Origin: CBDHGY01 sp965263325
Lineage (GTDB): Bacteria > Pseudomonadota > Alphaproteobacteria > Caulobacterales > Hyphomonadaceae
Length of the DNA: 64,000 nucleotides
Direction: 5' to 3'
NCBI GenBank assembly: GCA_965263325.1
Contig: CBDHGY010000002.1
Location: forward strand, 2,418,001 to 2,482,000
Part shown: in pieces, positions 50,793 through 60,635 of the stretch
Layout: each line of letters starts with the position of its first letter
Numbering within the stretch: position 1 is the stretch's first letter
Made by a program: the position numbers and the translations under genes
The notes under the pieces: generated by a model
Seen by the model: the letters and a program-made list of their open reading frames with translations, nothing else
Databases searched by the model: none
Told to the model about the DNA's origin: nothing

Positions 50793-52328
50793 ATGGATAT
50801 TCGCGCCGCCGAAATTTCTGACATTCTTAAAGGCCAAATTGAAAATTTTGGCACAGAGGCTGAAGTCTCTGATGTGGGCCAGGTGCTGTCCGTTGGTGAC
50901 GGTATTGCTCGAGTTTACGGTCTCGACAGCGTTAAAGCTGGTGAGATGGTCGAATTCGATGGCGGCATCAAAGGCATGGCGCTGAACCTCGAGACCGATA
51001 ATGTTGGTGTCGTTATCTTTGGCGATGACCGCGGTATTAAAGAAGGTGATACCGTAAAACGCCTTGATGAGATTGTGGCGGCCCCCGTTGGCCGCGGCCT
51101 GCTTGGCCGTGTGGTTGATGCTCTTGGTAATCCGATTGACGGAAAGGGCCCAATCGAAGACGTAGCAAGCCGTAATCGTGTGGACGTAAAGGCTCCGGGC
51201 ATCATCCCGCGTAAGTCTGTGCACGAGCCGATGATGACCGGTATCAAGGCAATCGACGGTATGATTCCGGTTGGGCGCGGTCAGCGAGAGCTCATAATCG
51301 GGGACCGTCAAACCGGTAAAACAGCGATCTGCGTCGATACGATCCTAAACCAAAAAGAGACGAACGCTGCTGCGGCCGACGATAGTGGCAAGCTGTTCTG
51401 TATTTACGTTGCGGTTGGACAAAAGCGTTCGACAGTTGCGCAGGTTGTAAAGGAGCTCGAAGATCGCGGTGCGATGGACTACACCATTGTTGTTTGTGCG
51501 ACAGCGTCCGAGCCGGCACCGCTCCAGTATATTGCTCCTTATACAGCATGTGCGATGGGCGAATGGTTCCGCGACAATGGAATGCACGCGCTGATCATTT
51601 ACGATGATTTGTCCAAGCAGGCCGTTGCTTATCGTCAGATGTCCTTGCTTCTGCGCCGTCCACCGGGCCGCGAAGCTTATCCGGGCGATGTGTTCTATCT
51701 TCACTCCCGTCTGCTTGAGCGTGCGGCGAAGATGAATGACGATGAGGGCAACGGGTCTTTGACCGCGCTTCCAATCATTGAAACACAGGCGAACGACGTG
51801 TCGGCATACATTCCGACAAACGTGATTTCGATTACGGACGGCCAGATCTTCCTTGAGACAGACCTTTTCTATCAGGGTATTCGCCCCGCTGTGAACGTTG
51901 GTCTTTCGGTGTCTCGTGTGGGCTCTGCTGCGCAGACGAAGATCATGAAGAAAGTTGCAGGCTCCATGAAGGGTGAGCTTGCCCAGTTCCGTGAGCTTGC
52001 GGCTTTTGCGAAGTTTGGTTCTGATCTTGATGCTGCCACGCAGAAAACGCTCGATCGCGGCGCTCGTTTGACTGAACTGCTGAAGCAGCCGCAATATTCG
52101 CCGCTTCTGATGGAAGAACAGGCTGTGGTGATCTATGCGGGTACGCGTGGTTACCTCGACGGCGTTGCCGTTTCCGATGTGGGCCGATACGAGGCTGAGC
52201 TCCTGACGCATATTCGTTCGCAGCACACCAGCCTTTTAACGAAAATCCGCGAAGAGGCGGCGCTAACAGATGCCATCGAAGACGAGATCAAGTCGGTCCT
52301 CGAGGGTTTCACTGAGAAGTTTGCTTAA
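50793..52328 (+). CDS. atpA: ATP synthase F1 subunit alpha
   Basis: This regulatory nucleotide-binding subunit of F1 has 511 aa. The P-loop GDRQTGKTA is near 170-178, followed by YVAVGQKRSTVAQV and the arginine-finger/signature region (PAVNVGLSVSRVGSAAQ). It starts four bases after atpH (GGGAG upstream), so the operon is tightly packed. Length and motifs are those of the normal alphaproteobacterial enzyme. Confidence 0.98.
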   Translation: MDIRAAEISDILKGQIENFGTEAEVSDVGQVLSVGDGIARVYGLDSVKAGEMVEFDGGIKGMALNLETDNVGVVIFGDDRGIKEGDTVKRLDEIVAAPVGRGLLGRVVDALGNPIDGKGPIEDVASRNRVDVKAPGIIPRKSVHEPMMTGIKAIDGMIPVGRGQRELIIGDRQTGKTAICVDTILNQKETNAAAADDSGKLFCIYVAVGQKRSTVAQVVKELEDRGAMDYTIVVCATASEPAPLQYIAPYTACAMGEWFRDNGMHALIIYDDLSKQAVAYRQMSLLLRRPPGREAYPGDVFYLHSRLLERAAKMNDDEGNGSLTALPIIETQANDVSAYIPTNVISITDGQIFLETDLFYQGIRPAVNVGLSVSRVGSAAQTKIMKKVAGSMKGELAQFRELAAFAKFGSDLDAATQKTLDRGARLTELLKQPQYSPLLMEEQAVVIYAGTRGYLDGVAVSDVGRYEAELLTHIRSQHTSLLTKIREEAALTDAIEDEIKSVLEGFTEKFA

Positions 52329-52341
52329 AGGTCGCTAATTC

Positions 52342-53223
52342 ATGGCTAGCCTCAAGGAACTCAAAGGCCGGATCTCGTCGGTAAAGTCGACGCAAAAGAT
52401 CACCAAGGCAAAGCAGATGGTTGCTGCGGCGAAGCTCCGCCGTGCTCAGGAGGCCGCTGAGGCGTCCCGGCCGTATGCGCAGCGCCTTGCGGCCGTGATT
52501 GCCAACCTTTCAGCGGCCTCTGGCGGCGAAGGCGGGCCAAAGTTGCTGGCTGGTTCTGGCAAGGATGAGACGCACCTCCTGCTTGTGCTGACAGCCGAGC
52601 GCGGTCTTTGTGGCGGCTTTAACGCCAACACAATTAAGCTCGCGAAGCAGACCATTGGTGAGCTCCGCGCGGCCGGCAAGACGGTGAAGATCATCACCAT
52701 AGGAAAGAAGGGCCGCGAGGGCCTTTCGAAAGAATATGGTGACATGTTCATCGACCATGTTGATCTCTCAGACGTGAAGCAAAACAATTTCACCGGGCTT
52801 GCCCTTGGGCTGGGCCGCGATATCTCAACGCGTTTTGCCGGCGGTGAGTTCGATATTGCGACACTGGTATATTCAGAGTTCAAGAATGTTCTGACGCAGA
52901 CCCCGGTAGGCCAGCAGCTGATTCCTGCAGCACCGCCTGAGGACGCTGAAACAATAGATCTACAGGGTGCAATTTATCAGTATGAGCCAAGCGAGACAGA
53001 AATTCTCGAGACGCTGCTGCCGCGCTATATGAATACGCAGGTTCTCAGCGCAATGCTCGAAAGTGCTGCCGGTGAGCAAGCTGCCTCAATGACAGCAATG
53101 GACAATGCGACCCGAAATGCTGGCGAGCTGATTGACAAGCTCACCCTACAGTATAACCGCGCCCGCCAGGCGCAAATCACCAAGGAGTTGATTGAGATCA
53201 TCTCCGGGGCGGAGGCACTTTAA
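52342..53223 (+). CDS. atpG: ATP synthase F1 subunit gamma
   Basis: This is the rotating central stalk, 293 aa. The N-terminal helix SLKELKGRISSVKSTQKITKA and the C-terminal helix (MDNATRNAGELIDKL, then YNRARQAQITKELIEI) pair in the coiled coil that turns within the alpha/beta ring. The middle contains the GLCGGFN signature. It lies 13 bases after atpA. Confidence 0.97.
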   Translation: MASLKELKGRISSVKSTQKITKAKQMVAAAKLRRAQEAAEASRPYAQRLAAVIANLSAASGGEGGPKLLAGSGKDETHLLLVLTAERGLCGGFNANTIKLAKQTIGELRAAGKTVKIITIGKKGREGLSKEYGDMFIDHVDLSDVKQNNFTGLALGLGRDISTRFAGGEFDIATLVYSEFKNVLTQTPVGQQLIPAAPPEDAETIDLQGAIYQYEPSETEILETLLPRYMNTQVLSAMLESAAGEQAASMTAMDNATRNAGELIDKLTLQYNRARQAQITKELIEIISGAEAL

Positions 53224-53277
53224 TATGCTGGCCCAAGTAAACGTACAAACACCGAAAGCTCCGAAGGAGATGGTCCG

Positions 53278-54699
<1,422 letters not shown>

Positions 54700-54726
54700 T
54701 CGAGAGCTAAAAAGAGGTAGGGCCCC

Positions 54727-55137
54727 ATGGCTGACAAACTTCAATTCTCTCTCGTCTCTCCTGCCAAGGAATTGTTTTCTGGTGAGGTTGACCATGTGAT
54801 CGCGCCGGGCACCGATGGTGAGTTTGGCGTGCTGCCAAAGCACGCGCCCTTCATGTCAACGCTGAAGAATGGCGTGGTTCGCGTGCTTGAAGGTGAAACC
54901 GTTTCTATGCGCATTTTTGTGCGCGGCGGCTTTGCGGATGTGACACCGGAAGGTCTCACGATCCTCGCCGAGGAAGCGATCAATCTGGCTGAGTGTGATG
55001 CTTCCAGCGTTGTGGCCGAACTTCAGAAAACCAAAGAGAAACTGCTGGCTGAGGGCGATGGCCCCCAGAAAGGCGCACTCGAAGAGCATGTGGCCTATCT
55101 GACAGATCTTGAAACAGCCGTATCGGCTATTGCATAG
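54727..55137 (+). CDS. atpC: ATP synthase F1 subunit epsilon
   Basis: The protein has 136 aa. The beta-sandwich domain begins LQFSLVSPAKELFSGEVD, with GEFGVLPKHAPFMSTL; the C-terminal helical part that can inhibit ATP hydrolysis is short. It is the last gene of the operon. Fo genes (atpB, E, F) are absent, as expected where they form a separate operon in alphaproteobacteria. No terminator hairpin is obvious before the next gene. Confidence 0.96.
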   Translation: MADKLQFSLVSPAKELFSGEVDHVIAPGTDGEFGVLPKHAPFMSTLKNGVVRVLEGETVSMRIFVRGGFADVTPEGLTILAEEAINLAECDASSVVAELQKTKEKLLAEGDGPQKGALEEHVAYLTDLETAVSAIA

Positions 55138-55206
55138 ATTCCGCTTCCCTTAAGCGTCAAATCTCATCATTTCTTGCGGTGAAAATTCATATCGCGGGAA
55201 ACATTC

Positions 55207-56598
55207 ATGACTGACTCTTTTGTGCTTGGTTGGGAAGAGTGGATTTCGCTGCCCGATCTCGGTCTTCCAGCAATCAAAGCAAAGATCGATACTGGCGCGC
55301 GCACCTCGGCTTTACATGCAACGGCAATCGAGCCTTTCGGACCAGCGAACAATCCGCAGGTTCGGTTCCTAATTCAACCCGATCCCAGCAACCCAGTACT
55401 CGAGCTAACGTGTTCGGCGCGTGTTGTTGATCGCCGGGATGTGACAAGTTCGAATGGTGAAACCGAGCTGCGCTACGTCGTCGAAACGATGGCGCGCGTG
55501 GGGGATAAGAGCTGGCCGATCCAGATTTCTCTGACCAATCGCGAAAATATGAATTATCGCATGTTGCTCGGGCGCCGAGCCATCGGCGATGACATGATCG
55601 TCGATCCGAATACATCATTTGCGCAAAAAGTGCTCGATTACTCTGGCTATAAAACTTTGCCGAAACGCAAGCCGGTGCGCCGGCCTCTTCGAGTGGCGTT
55701 GCTGTCGCGCGAGCCGAATTCCTACTCGACGAAGCGATTGATTGAGGCAGGTGAGAAGCGGGGGCATGTTGTAGAAGTCATTGACACCAAACGCTGTTAT
55801 ATGCGGATTGGTGGATTGAGACCTGAAGTGCATTATGACGGCCGTGTCCTGCCCTACTATGACGCTGTCATTCCGCGCATTGGCGCATCAATCACCGCAT
55901 ATGGCACCGCTGTTTTGCGACAGTTTGCTAGCACAGGCGCGTACTGCTTGAATTCGGCAAATGGTATACTCGCTTCACGCGACAAGCTTCTCGCTCATCA
56001 GTTATTGTCTGATGCGCAGATCGGTATGCCGCTGACAGCCTTCGCCAGCTCACCAAAAGATACAAAGGAGCTTATAGCGCTGGCCGGCGGTGCCCCGGTT
56101 GTTGTGAAGTTACTGCAGTCGACACAAGGGCGCGGCGTGGTTCTTGCCGAAACACGCAAGGCTGCAGAAAGCCTGATCGACGCATTTCGCGGACTCGACG
56201 CTGACTTTCTTGTCCAACAATTCATCGCTGAAGCAGGAGGAGCGGACGTGCGCTGCTTTGTGATCGGTAGCCGGGTTGTTGGTGCCATGCGCCGGAAGGC
56301 GGCGGATGGCGATTTTCGCTCTAATCTGCACCGCGGGGGTACGTCGGAGCGCGTAAAACTCTCGAAAGTTGAGCGCGATACGGCTCGCCGCGCTGCCAAA
56401 GTGTTAGGCTTGAAAGTGGCTGGCGTTGATATCCTGCAGTCAGATTCCGGGCCGAAAGTTCTGGAGGTAAACTCATCGCCGGGGCTTCAAGGGATAGAGG
56501 CTACGACGGGAAATGATGTCGCTGACCGAATTTTCGAATATTTAGAATCAAAGGTAAGGCCACTTTCAAAGCATCGTGACGCGCTACGTGCACATTAG
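55207..56598 (+). CDS. rimK: RimB-RimK fusion: retropepsin-like protein with ATP-grasp glutamate ligase
   Basis: The protein has 463 aa. Residues 1-150 match the RimB/DUF785 retropepsin-like domain (KIDTGARTSALHA with Asp28; YRMLLGRRAIGDD). A basic linker (KRKPVRRPLRVALL) leads to a RimK-type ATP-grasp from about 160: VIPRIGASITAYG, then PVVVKLLQSTQGRGV for ATP, FIAEAGGADVRCFVIG and the metal site KVLEVNSSPGLQGIE. RimK adds glutamates to ribosomal protein S6, and RimB is proposed to act on the modified protein. The two activities are often on separate proteins; here they are fused. No rpsF is nearby. Confidence 0.9.
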   Translation: MTDSFVLGWEEWISLPDLGLPAIKAKIDTGARTSALHATAIEPFGPANNPQVRFLIQPDPSNPVLELTCSARVVDRRDVTSSNGETELRYVVETMARVGDKSWPIQISLTNRENMNYRMLLGRRAIGDDMIVDPNTSFAQKVLDYSGYKTLPKRKPVRRPLRVALLSREPNSYSTKRLIEAGEKRGHVVEVIDTKRCYMRIGGLRPEVHYDGRVLPYYDAVIPRIGASITAYGTAVLRQFASTGAYCLNSANGILASRDKLLAHQLLSDAQIGMPLTAFASSPKDTKELIALAGGAPVVVKLLQSTQGRGVVLAETRKAAESLIDAFRGLDADFLVQQFIAEAGGADVRCFVIGSRVVGAMRRKAADGDFRSNLHRGGTSERVKLSKVERDTARRAAKVLGLKVAGVDILQSDSGPKVLEVNSSPGLQGIEATTGNDVADRIFEYLESKVRPLSKHRDALRAH

Positions 56599-56694
56599 TC
56601 CATAGACAATTTATTTATCCGTATGCATACAAAATAATCTTTCGGTAAGGTCGCGCAGAAAAAGCGGTAACTATTTGTCGGTATTGTGCGCCTC

Positions 56695-57366
56695 ATGAAG
56701 CGTCTATTTCACTGGTCCCTCGATCCCCTCGCTCGCACTGTTCGTCTTGCCCTTGGAGAAAAGGGCATGGAAGCAGCGCTTGAGACGTCTTTGCCTTGGT
56801 CACCAAACCCAGAGGTTGCGCGACTGGCCCACGGAGCTGTCTCGCCGGCACTTGTTGATCAGGGAGGGCATGGGCGTATCGTCACGGCCGGGCCGCAAGC
56901 GATTTGCGAGTATCTGGAAGATGAGGGCGGCGCACGCCTTCTCCCGCTCGGGCCGCAAGACAAAGCCGAGGCACGCCGTTTGTGGCGTTGGTGCGAAGAT
57001 GCCTTCGCAGATGTGAATGCGAGCCTGCTAACTGAACGGGTTAGCCAGTGGATTCGCCGAGACCGCCAACCTGATTCCAACCGCTTGCGAAGAGGTGCGC
57101 ATGCTTTGCGAGGGCGCATGACTTTCCTCAATGCGCTATGTGAAGAGCGTAACTATATCGCGGGGCGCCACCTTTCGATTGCTGATTTATCAGCAGCGGC
57201 GCATCTTTCAGCCTATGACTATTTTGGCGATGTGCCATGGGATTCCACGCCTGATTTGCGCGCATGGTATGCTCGGATCAAGTCACGCCCATCTTTTCGC
57301 CCTCTATTGTCTGATAGGGTAGACGGCGCGCGCCCGGCGAAGCACTATGCAGATCTCGACTTTTAG
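56695..57366 (+). CDS. Glutathione S-transferase family protein
   Basis: The ATG at 56695 gives 223 aa; a GTG three codons earlier is possible. The thioredoxin-like N-terminal domain begins KRLFHWSLDPLARTVRLALGE, and the proline-equivalent loop and EYLED follow. The all-helical C-terminal domain carries YIAGRHLSIADLSAAAHL, the conserved Ser/Asp N-cap motif of GSTs. Family role is conjugation or peroxidase activity with glutathione. Substrate not predictable. Confidence 0.85.
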   Translation: MKRLFHWSLDPLARTVRLALGEKGMEAALETSLPWSPNPEVARLAHGAVSPALVDQGGHGRIVTAGPQAICEYLEDEGGARLLPLGPQDKAEARRLWRWCEDAFADVNASLLTERVSQWIRRDRQPDSNRLRRGAHALRGRMTFLNALCEERNYIAGRHLSIADLSAAAHLSAYDYFGDVPWDSTPDLRAWYARIKSRPSFRPLLSDRVDGARPAKHYADLDF

Positions 57367-57385
57367 AGATTAGGAACCGGATCAA

Positions 57386-58411
57386 ATGTTAAGGAAAATT
57401 CTTGCCGCAATTGCGATTGCGGCCTCGCCGATCGTGTTGAGCGGACAAGCGGCAGCGCAATCAAACAACGCACCTCAGCAGGAATTGCAGTCTCTCCTGA
57501 CGTGGATGGCCGAGTTTCGACCAATCGCTGAAGGCAGCTATAATATCCTGGATCCGGTCGATGCCGCTGATCTGGACTTTGCCGCTTTTTTGGAGGGAGG
57601 CCTGGAGGAAAAAGAATTCCTTCAAAAGCTCACACTGCACGAACAGGAAATCCAGAACCGAACGGACGGTTGGATTGCGCGTTTTGAGGCCCTACCGCCT
57701 GCACCTGAGCTTCGTGTTGGAACTGATAAGTTTGACTTTAAAGACAGTATGGAGGCCTTTCCAAAGCTTGCAAATTCTCTGAAAGCGACAGCGTTTGCAT
57801 CGATTGAAACATATCGCGAAGCGGTATCCGGCGATGAAGAGAGTTTAAAGCGCGTCGAAACCGTTCAGTTCGATAAGACGATCGCTTTCATTAACACAGT
57901 GAATACGATGGCGGTGGCTGACAAAGTTCTCATTACTGACAATGATCACCCGCAATTGAGTGTCATCGATTCGATGGTGCATGCGAACAATGCGACGATC
58001 AATGTGTTACGCTACCAACGCAGCGCAGCGCTGGGCGAGTCAGAGACAGTATTGTCGGGCCACCTCAGCGATCTAAGAGCACGCCTCGAGAGCTACGCTG
58101 CTGAAATTGATCGAGGCAAAGAGCGCCAAGAGAAAACGATCTCGAAACTGAAGTCTGCAGAAACTATGGTTACGCAAACCGAGCGCCCCTTTATTCAGAA
58201 GGTTCGCTCAGCGATCGAAGATTACGCGCTCGCTTGGGACGTGGAGATCAAGATGCATGATGCCTTCCAGAAAGTTGCAGAAGGGATGGAAACGTCGCGA
58301 ACCTCAGAGGCCTTGCAGACCAAAATAGACCAACTCTTCGTAACCATCGTGCCACTGGAAGAGGAACGCCAAAAGCTCATGTTTGATCGTCTCGCTAAGA
58401 TGCAGCAATGA
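57386..58411 (+). CDS. Exported helical protein, unassigned
   Basis: The protein has 341 aa. A signal peptide with n-region MLRKILAAIAIAAS and a cleavage site near SGQAAAQS is clear. The rest is almost entirely helical and charged, with no Cys and coiled-coil-like heptads in the last 150 residues (AEIDRGKERQEKTISKLK). I recognise no family. It lies 19 bases after the GST stop and three bases before queG, so it may be co-transcribed, but no functional link is visible. It may act as a periplasmic scaffold. Confidence 0.8.
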   Translation: MLRKILAAIAIAASPIVLSGQAAAQSNNAPQQELQSLLTWMAEFRPIAEGSYNILDPVDAADLDFAAFLEGGLEEKEFLQKLTLHEQEIQNRTDGWIARFEALPPAPELRVGTDKFDFKDSMEAFPKLANSLKATAFASIETYREAVSGDEESLKRVETVQFDKTIAFINTVNTMAVADKVLITDNDHPQLSVIDSMVHANNATINVLRYQRSAALGESETVLSGHLSDLRARLESYAAEIDRGKERQEKTISKLKSAETMVTQTERPFIQKVRSAIEDYALAWDVEIKMHDAFQKVAEGMETSRTSEALQTKIDQLFVTIVPLEEERQKLMFDRLAKMQQ

Positions 58412-58414
58412 GCA

Positions 58415-59545
58415 GTGTCTGAACCAATTTCGTCAATAAAAGCGCTTGCTGCCGAATTGGGGTTTGATGCTTTCCGCATCGCCCGCGTGGATGAGGTTTG
58501 GGCTGCGGCCGAGCGTCTTGAAGAGTTTGTAGATACTGGCCGGCATGGTGAGATGGCGTGGATGGAAGATACGCTCGAGCGGCGTAAGCATCCGTGTGCT
58601 ATGTGGAGTGGTGCCAGGTCTGCTATTGTCGTTGGGCTCAATTATGGCCCCCCACACGACCCTCTGTTAGGATTGAAAGAGAAAGACCGGGCAGTGATCT
58701 CCTGCTATGCGCAAGGGAAGGATTACCACGACCTCCTCAAGAAAAGGCTGAAACAGCTCGCCCGCACATTTGCAGAGCAGACTGGCGCCGAAGTAAAAGT
58801 TTTTGTTGATACCGCTCCGCTCATGGAAAAGCCGCTTGCCGAGAAATCGGGAATGGGCTGGCAAGGGAAACACACAAATCTTGTAAGTCAGGATCACGGC
58901 AGCTGGTTGTTTCTCGGTGTCATGCTAACGAGCGCCGAATTGGAATCCGACACGCGAGGCGAGGATCATTGCGGCAGTTGCACGGCGTGTCTCGATATTT
59001 GCCCGACGAAGGCATTTCCCGAGCCATACAAGCTCGATGCGACGCGCTGCATTTCCTATCTCACAATCGAACACAAAGGCCCAATCCCGGAGGAGTTCCG
59101 CGAACCAATGGGAAACCGGATATATGGCTGCGATGATTGTCTCGCCGTTTGTCCCTGGAACAAGTTTGCGAGCACTGCGCGAGAAGCGGCGCTTTTTGCA
59201 CGTGCGGAACTGAAGCTTCCTCGTCTCGATGATCTTGCTGCGCTAGATGACATAGATTTTAGAACCGTGTTTTCCGGATCGCCAATAAAACGCATCGGGC
59301 GAGATCGCTTCGTGCGTAATGTGCTGATTGCTATTGGAAATTCCGGTGATGCGACTTTGCTTTCTACATTGCTGAAGCGACTGGAGGACGATGCACCGAT
59401 TGTTCGCGGCGCGGCAATTTGGGCCCTCTCGCGTCTTGATCCTGCCCGATTCACGTTAGAACACACCCGGCTGAGTCAAAGCGAGGCGGATCTTTCTGTC
59501 CTTGCTGAATGGGAGCATGGGCTTGAGCGATCCGTTTCTCTTTGA
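58415..59545 (+). CDS. queG: Epoxyqueuosine reductase
   Basis: This enzyme reduces epoxyqueuosine to queuosine in tRNA, using a cobalamin and two [4Fe-4S] clusters. It starts at GTG 58415 and encodes 376 aa. Cluster motifs are CGSCTACLDICPTKAF (about 185-200) and GCDDCLAVCPWNKF (about 237-250). The N-terminal DUF1730 domain and a C-terminal HEAT-like repeat segment (VRGAAIWALSRLD) complete the normal architecture. The mtgA gene follows after 13 bases. Confidence 0.94.
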   Translation: MSEPISSIKALAAELGFDAFRIARVDEVWAAAERLEEFVDTGRHGEMAWMEDTLERRKHPCAMWSGARSAIVVGLNYGPPHDPLLGLKEKDRAVISCYAQGKDYHDLLKKRLKQLARTFAEQTGAEVKVFVDTAPLMEKPLAEKSGMGWQGKHTNLVSQDHGSWLFLGVMLTSAELESDTRGEDHCGSCTACLDICPTKAFPEPYKLDATRCISYLTIEHKGPIPEEFREPMGNRIYGCDDCLAVCPWNKFASTAREAALFARAELKLPRLDDLAALDDIDFRTVFSGSPIKRIGRDRFVRNVLIAIGNSGDATLLSTLLKRLEDDAPIVRGAAIWALSRLDPARFTLEHTRLSQSEADLSVLAEWEHGLERSVSL

Positions 59546-59558
59546 AGAAGACAGTCAA

Positions 59559-60278
59559 ATGACCGCCGACAATGTTGATGCGTCAGGACAGAGCTCACGT
59601 TGGAAACGAGTTATAAAATGGGTGTTTCTGGTTTTCTTCGGTATCTTTGCGAGCGCGCATCTTTATGCGTTGATCCTCATTTGGTCGCCGCCGCCTGCGA
59701 CGTTTCTGATGGCGGAGCGCGCGGTAAGTGGCCAGAATATTTTCAAACGCTGGGTTCCTCTGGAAGAGATCTCTCCGCATCTTGTGGTCGCAGTCATCGC
59801 CGCTGAAGACCAGCGCTTTTGCGAGCATAGCGGCGTCGATACCGAAGCCGTCCGAAAGGCGTACAATGAATGGCGCGAGGGAGAGGGACTTCGGGGTGGC
59901 TCAACGATCACGCAGCAGACCGCGAAGAACGTCTTCTTATGGAATGGCGGAGGCATCATCCGCAAGGTCCCTGAAGCGTGGATGGCTTACGTGATTGACA
60001 GCGTTTGGGGAAAACAGCGCGTGATGGAGGTATATCTGAATGTCGCGGAATGGGGGGATGGTCTGTTCGGCGCGGACGCTGCTGCGCGCGTGCGCTTTGG
60101 GAAACCCGCCTCGCAGCTTACGCGTACGGAGGCCGCCATGCTCGCCACTGTGCTCCCCAGCCCGAACAAATGGCGCGTCGACCCGCCGGGGCCATATGTT
60201 CAAAAGCGGACGCGCCGGACGCTGCAACAGATGCGGAATGTCGAGCGCGATGGGTTGGCGAAGTGCGTGGTAGAATGA
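59559..60278 (+). CDS. mtgA: Monofunctional peptidoglycan glycosyltransferase
   Basis: This enzyme polymerises lipid II into glycan strands at the outer face of the inner membrane. The ATG at 59559 gives 239 aa. A signal anchor lies at about 19-43 (VFLVFFGIFASAHLYALIL). The GT51 motifs are IAAEDQRFCEHSGVD (catalytic Glu in AAEDQRF), GGSTITQQTAKN, KVPEAW and RMEVYLN-type VMEVYLNVAEWG. It lacks a transpeptidase domain, as normal for MtgA. It overlaps a small downstream frame by ATGA. Confidence 0.93.
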   Translation: MTADNVDASGQSSRWKRVIKWVFLVFFGIFASAHLYALILIWSPPPATFLMAERAVSGQNIFKRWVPLEEISPHLVVAVIAAEDQRFCEHSGVDTEAVRKAYNEWREGEGLRGGSTITQQTAKNVFLWNGGGIIRKVPEAWMAYVIDSVWGKQRVMEVYLNVAEWGDGLFGADAAARVRFGKPASQLTRTEAAMLATVLPSPNKWRVDPPGPYVQKRTRRTLQQMRNVERDGLAKCVVE

Positions 60279-60370
60279 CTGGCAAAAACACTCCGGATAG
60301 TTGTCGCCGGCCTGATACAGCACTTCATCTATCAGAGGCGCGCAAATACGAAGCCGTCATTGGACAATAG
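60275..60370 (+). CDS. Possible 31-residue coupled ORF after mtgA
   Basis: ATG 60275 overlaps the mtgA TGA (ATGA) and the frame ends at TAG 60368-60370. The product would be MTGKNTPDSCRRPDTA and 15 more residues. The coupling is the only evidence; length and composition are unconvincing. Confidence 0.15.
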   Translation: MTGKNTPDSCRRPDTALHLSEARKYEAVIGQ

Positions 60371-60635
60371 AATTTTTCTGACTGTATTTTCCTACTCGCC
60401 ATTCTTCCGCCCAAATTCTCACCTATGCGTAAAACTCCACTAACCGGAGAACCGCGATGCAGCGAAGCATAAAACGAATAGCTTCGCCCTCTTTAGACGA
60501 GGGGGCGTGTCAGATCGCCCGCGCGCTTGCCGGTTGGTGCTGACGTCCATTTAGCAAAATAGACTTTGTGAACTGAGCTAAGAATCCGTGCCAAGCGGAA
60601 TCAACGACTCATGACGTTAGAAAGGGGGAACGGCC
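60371..60635. other. Spacer between mtgA and the PcfJ-like gene
   Basis: The region holds no recognised gene. The only candidate is a 28-codon frame at 60457-60543 with CCGGAG seven bases upstream of its ATG (begins MQRSIKRIASPSLDEG, ends GWC). A GCCCTC/GAGGG hairpin lies within it (60485-60505). It could be a leader peptide or small RNA for the downstream gene, but I cannot show this. Confidence 0.35.

Noticed and set aside
51345..52226. Long open frame (293 codons) on the minus strand across atpA
   Set aside because: It is antisense to a certain gene, with the composition expected of a shadow frame, and has no ribosome site.
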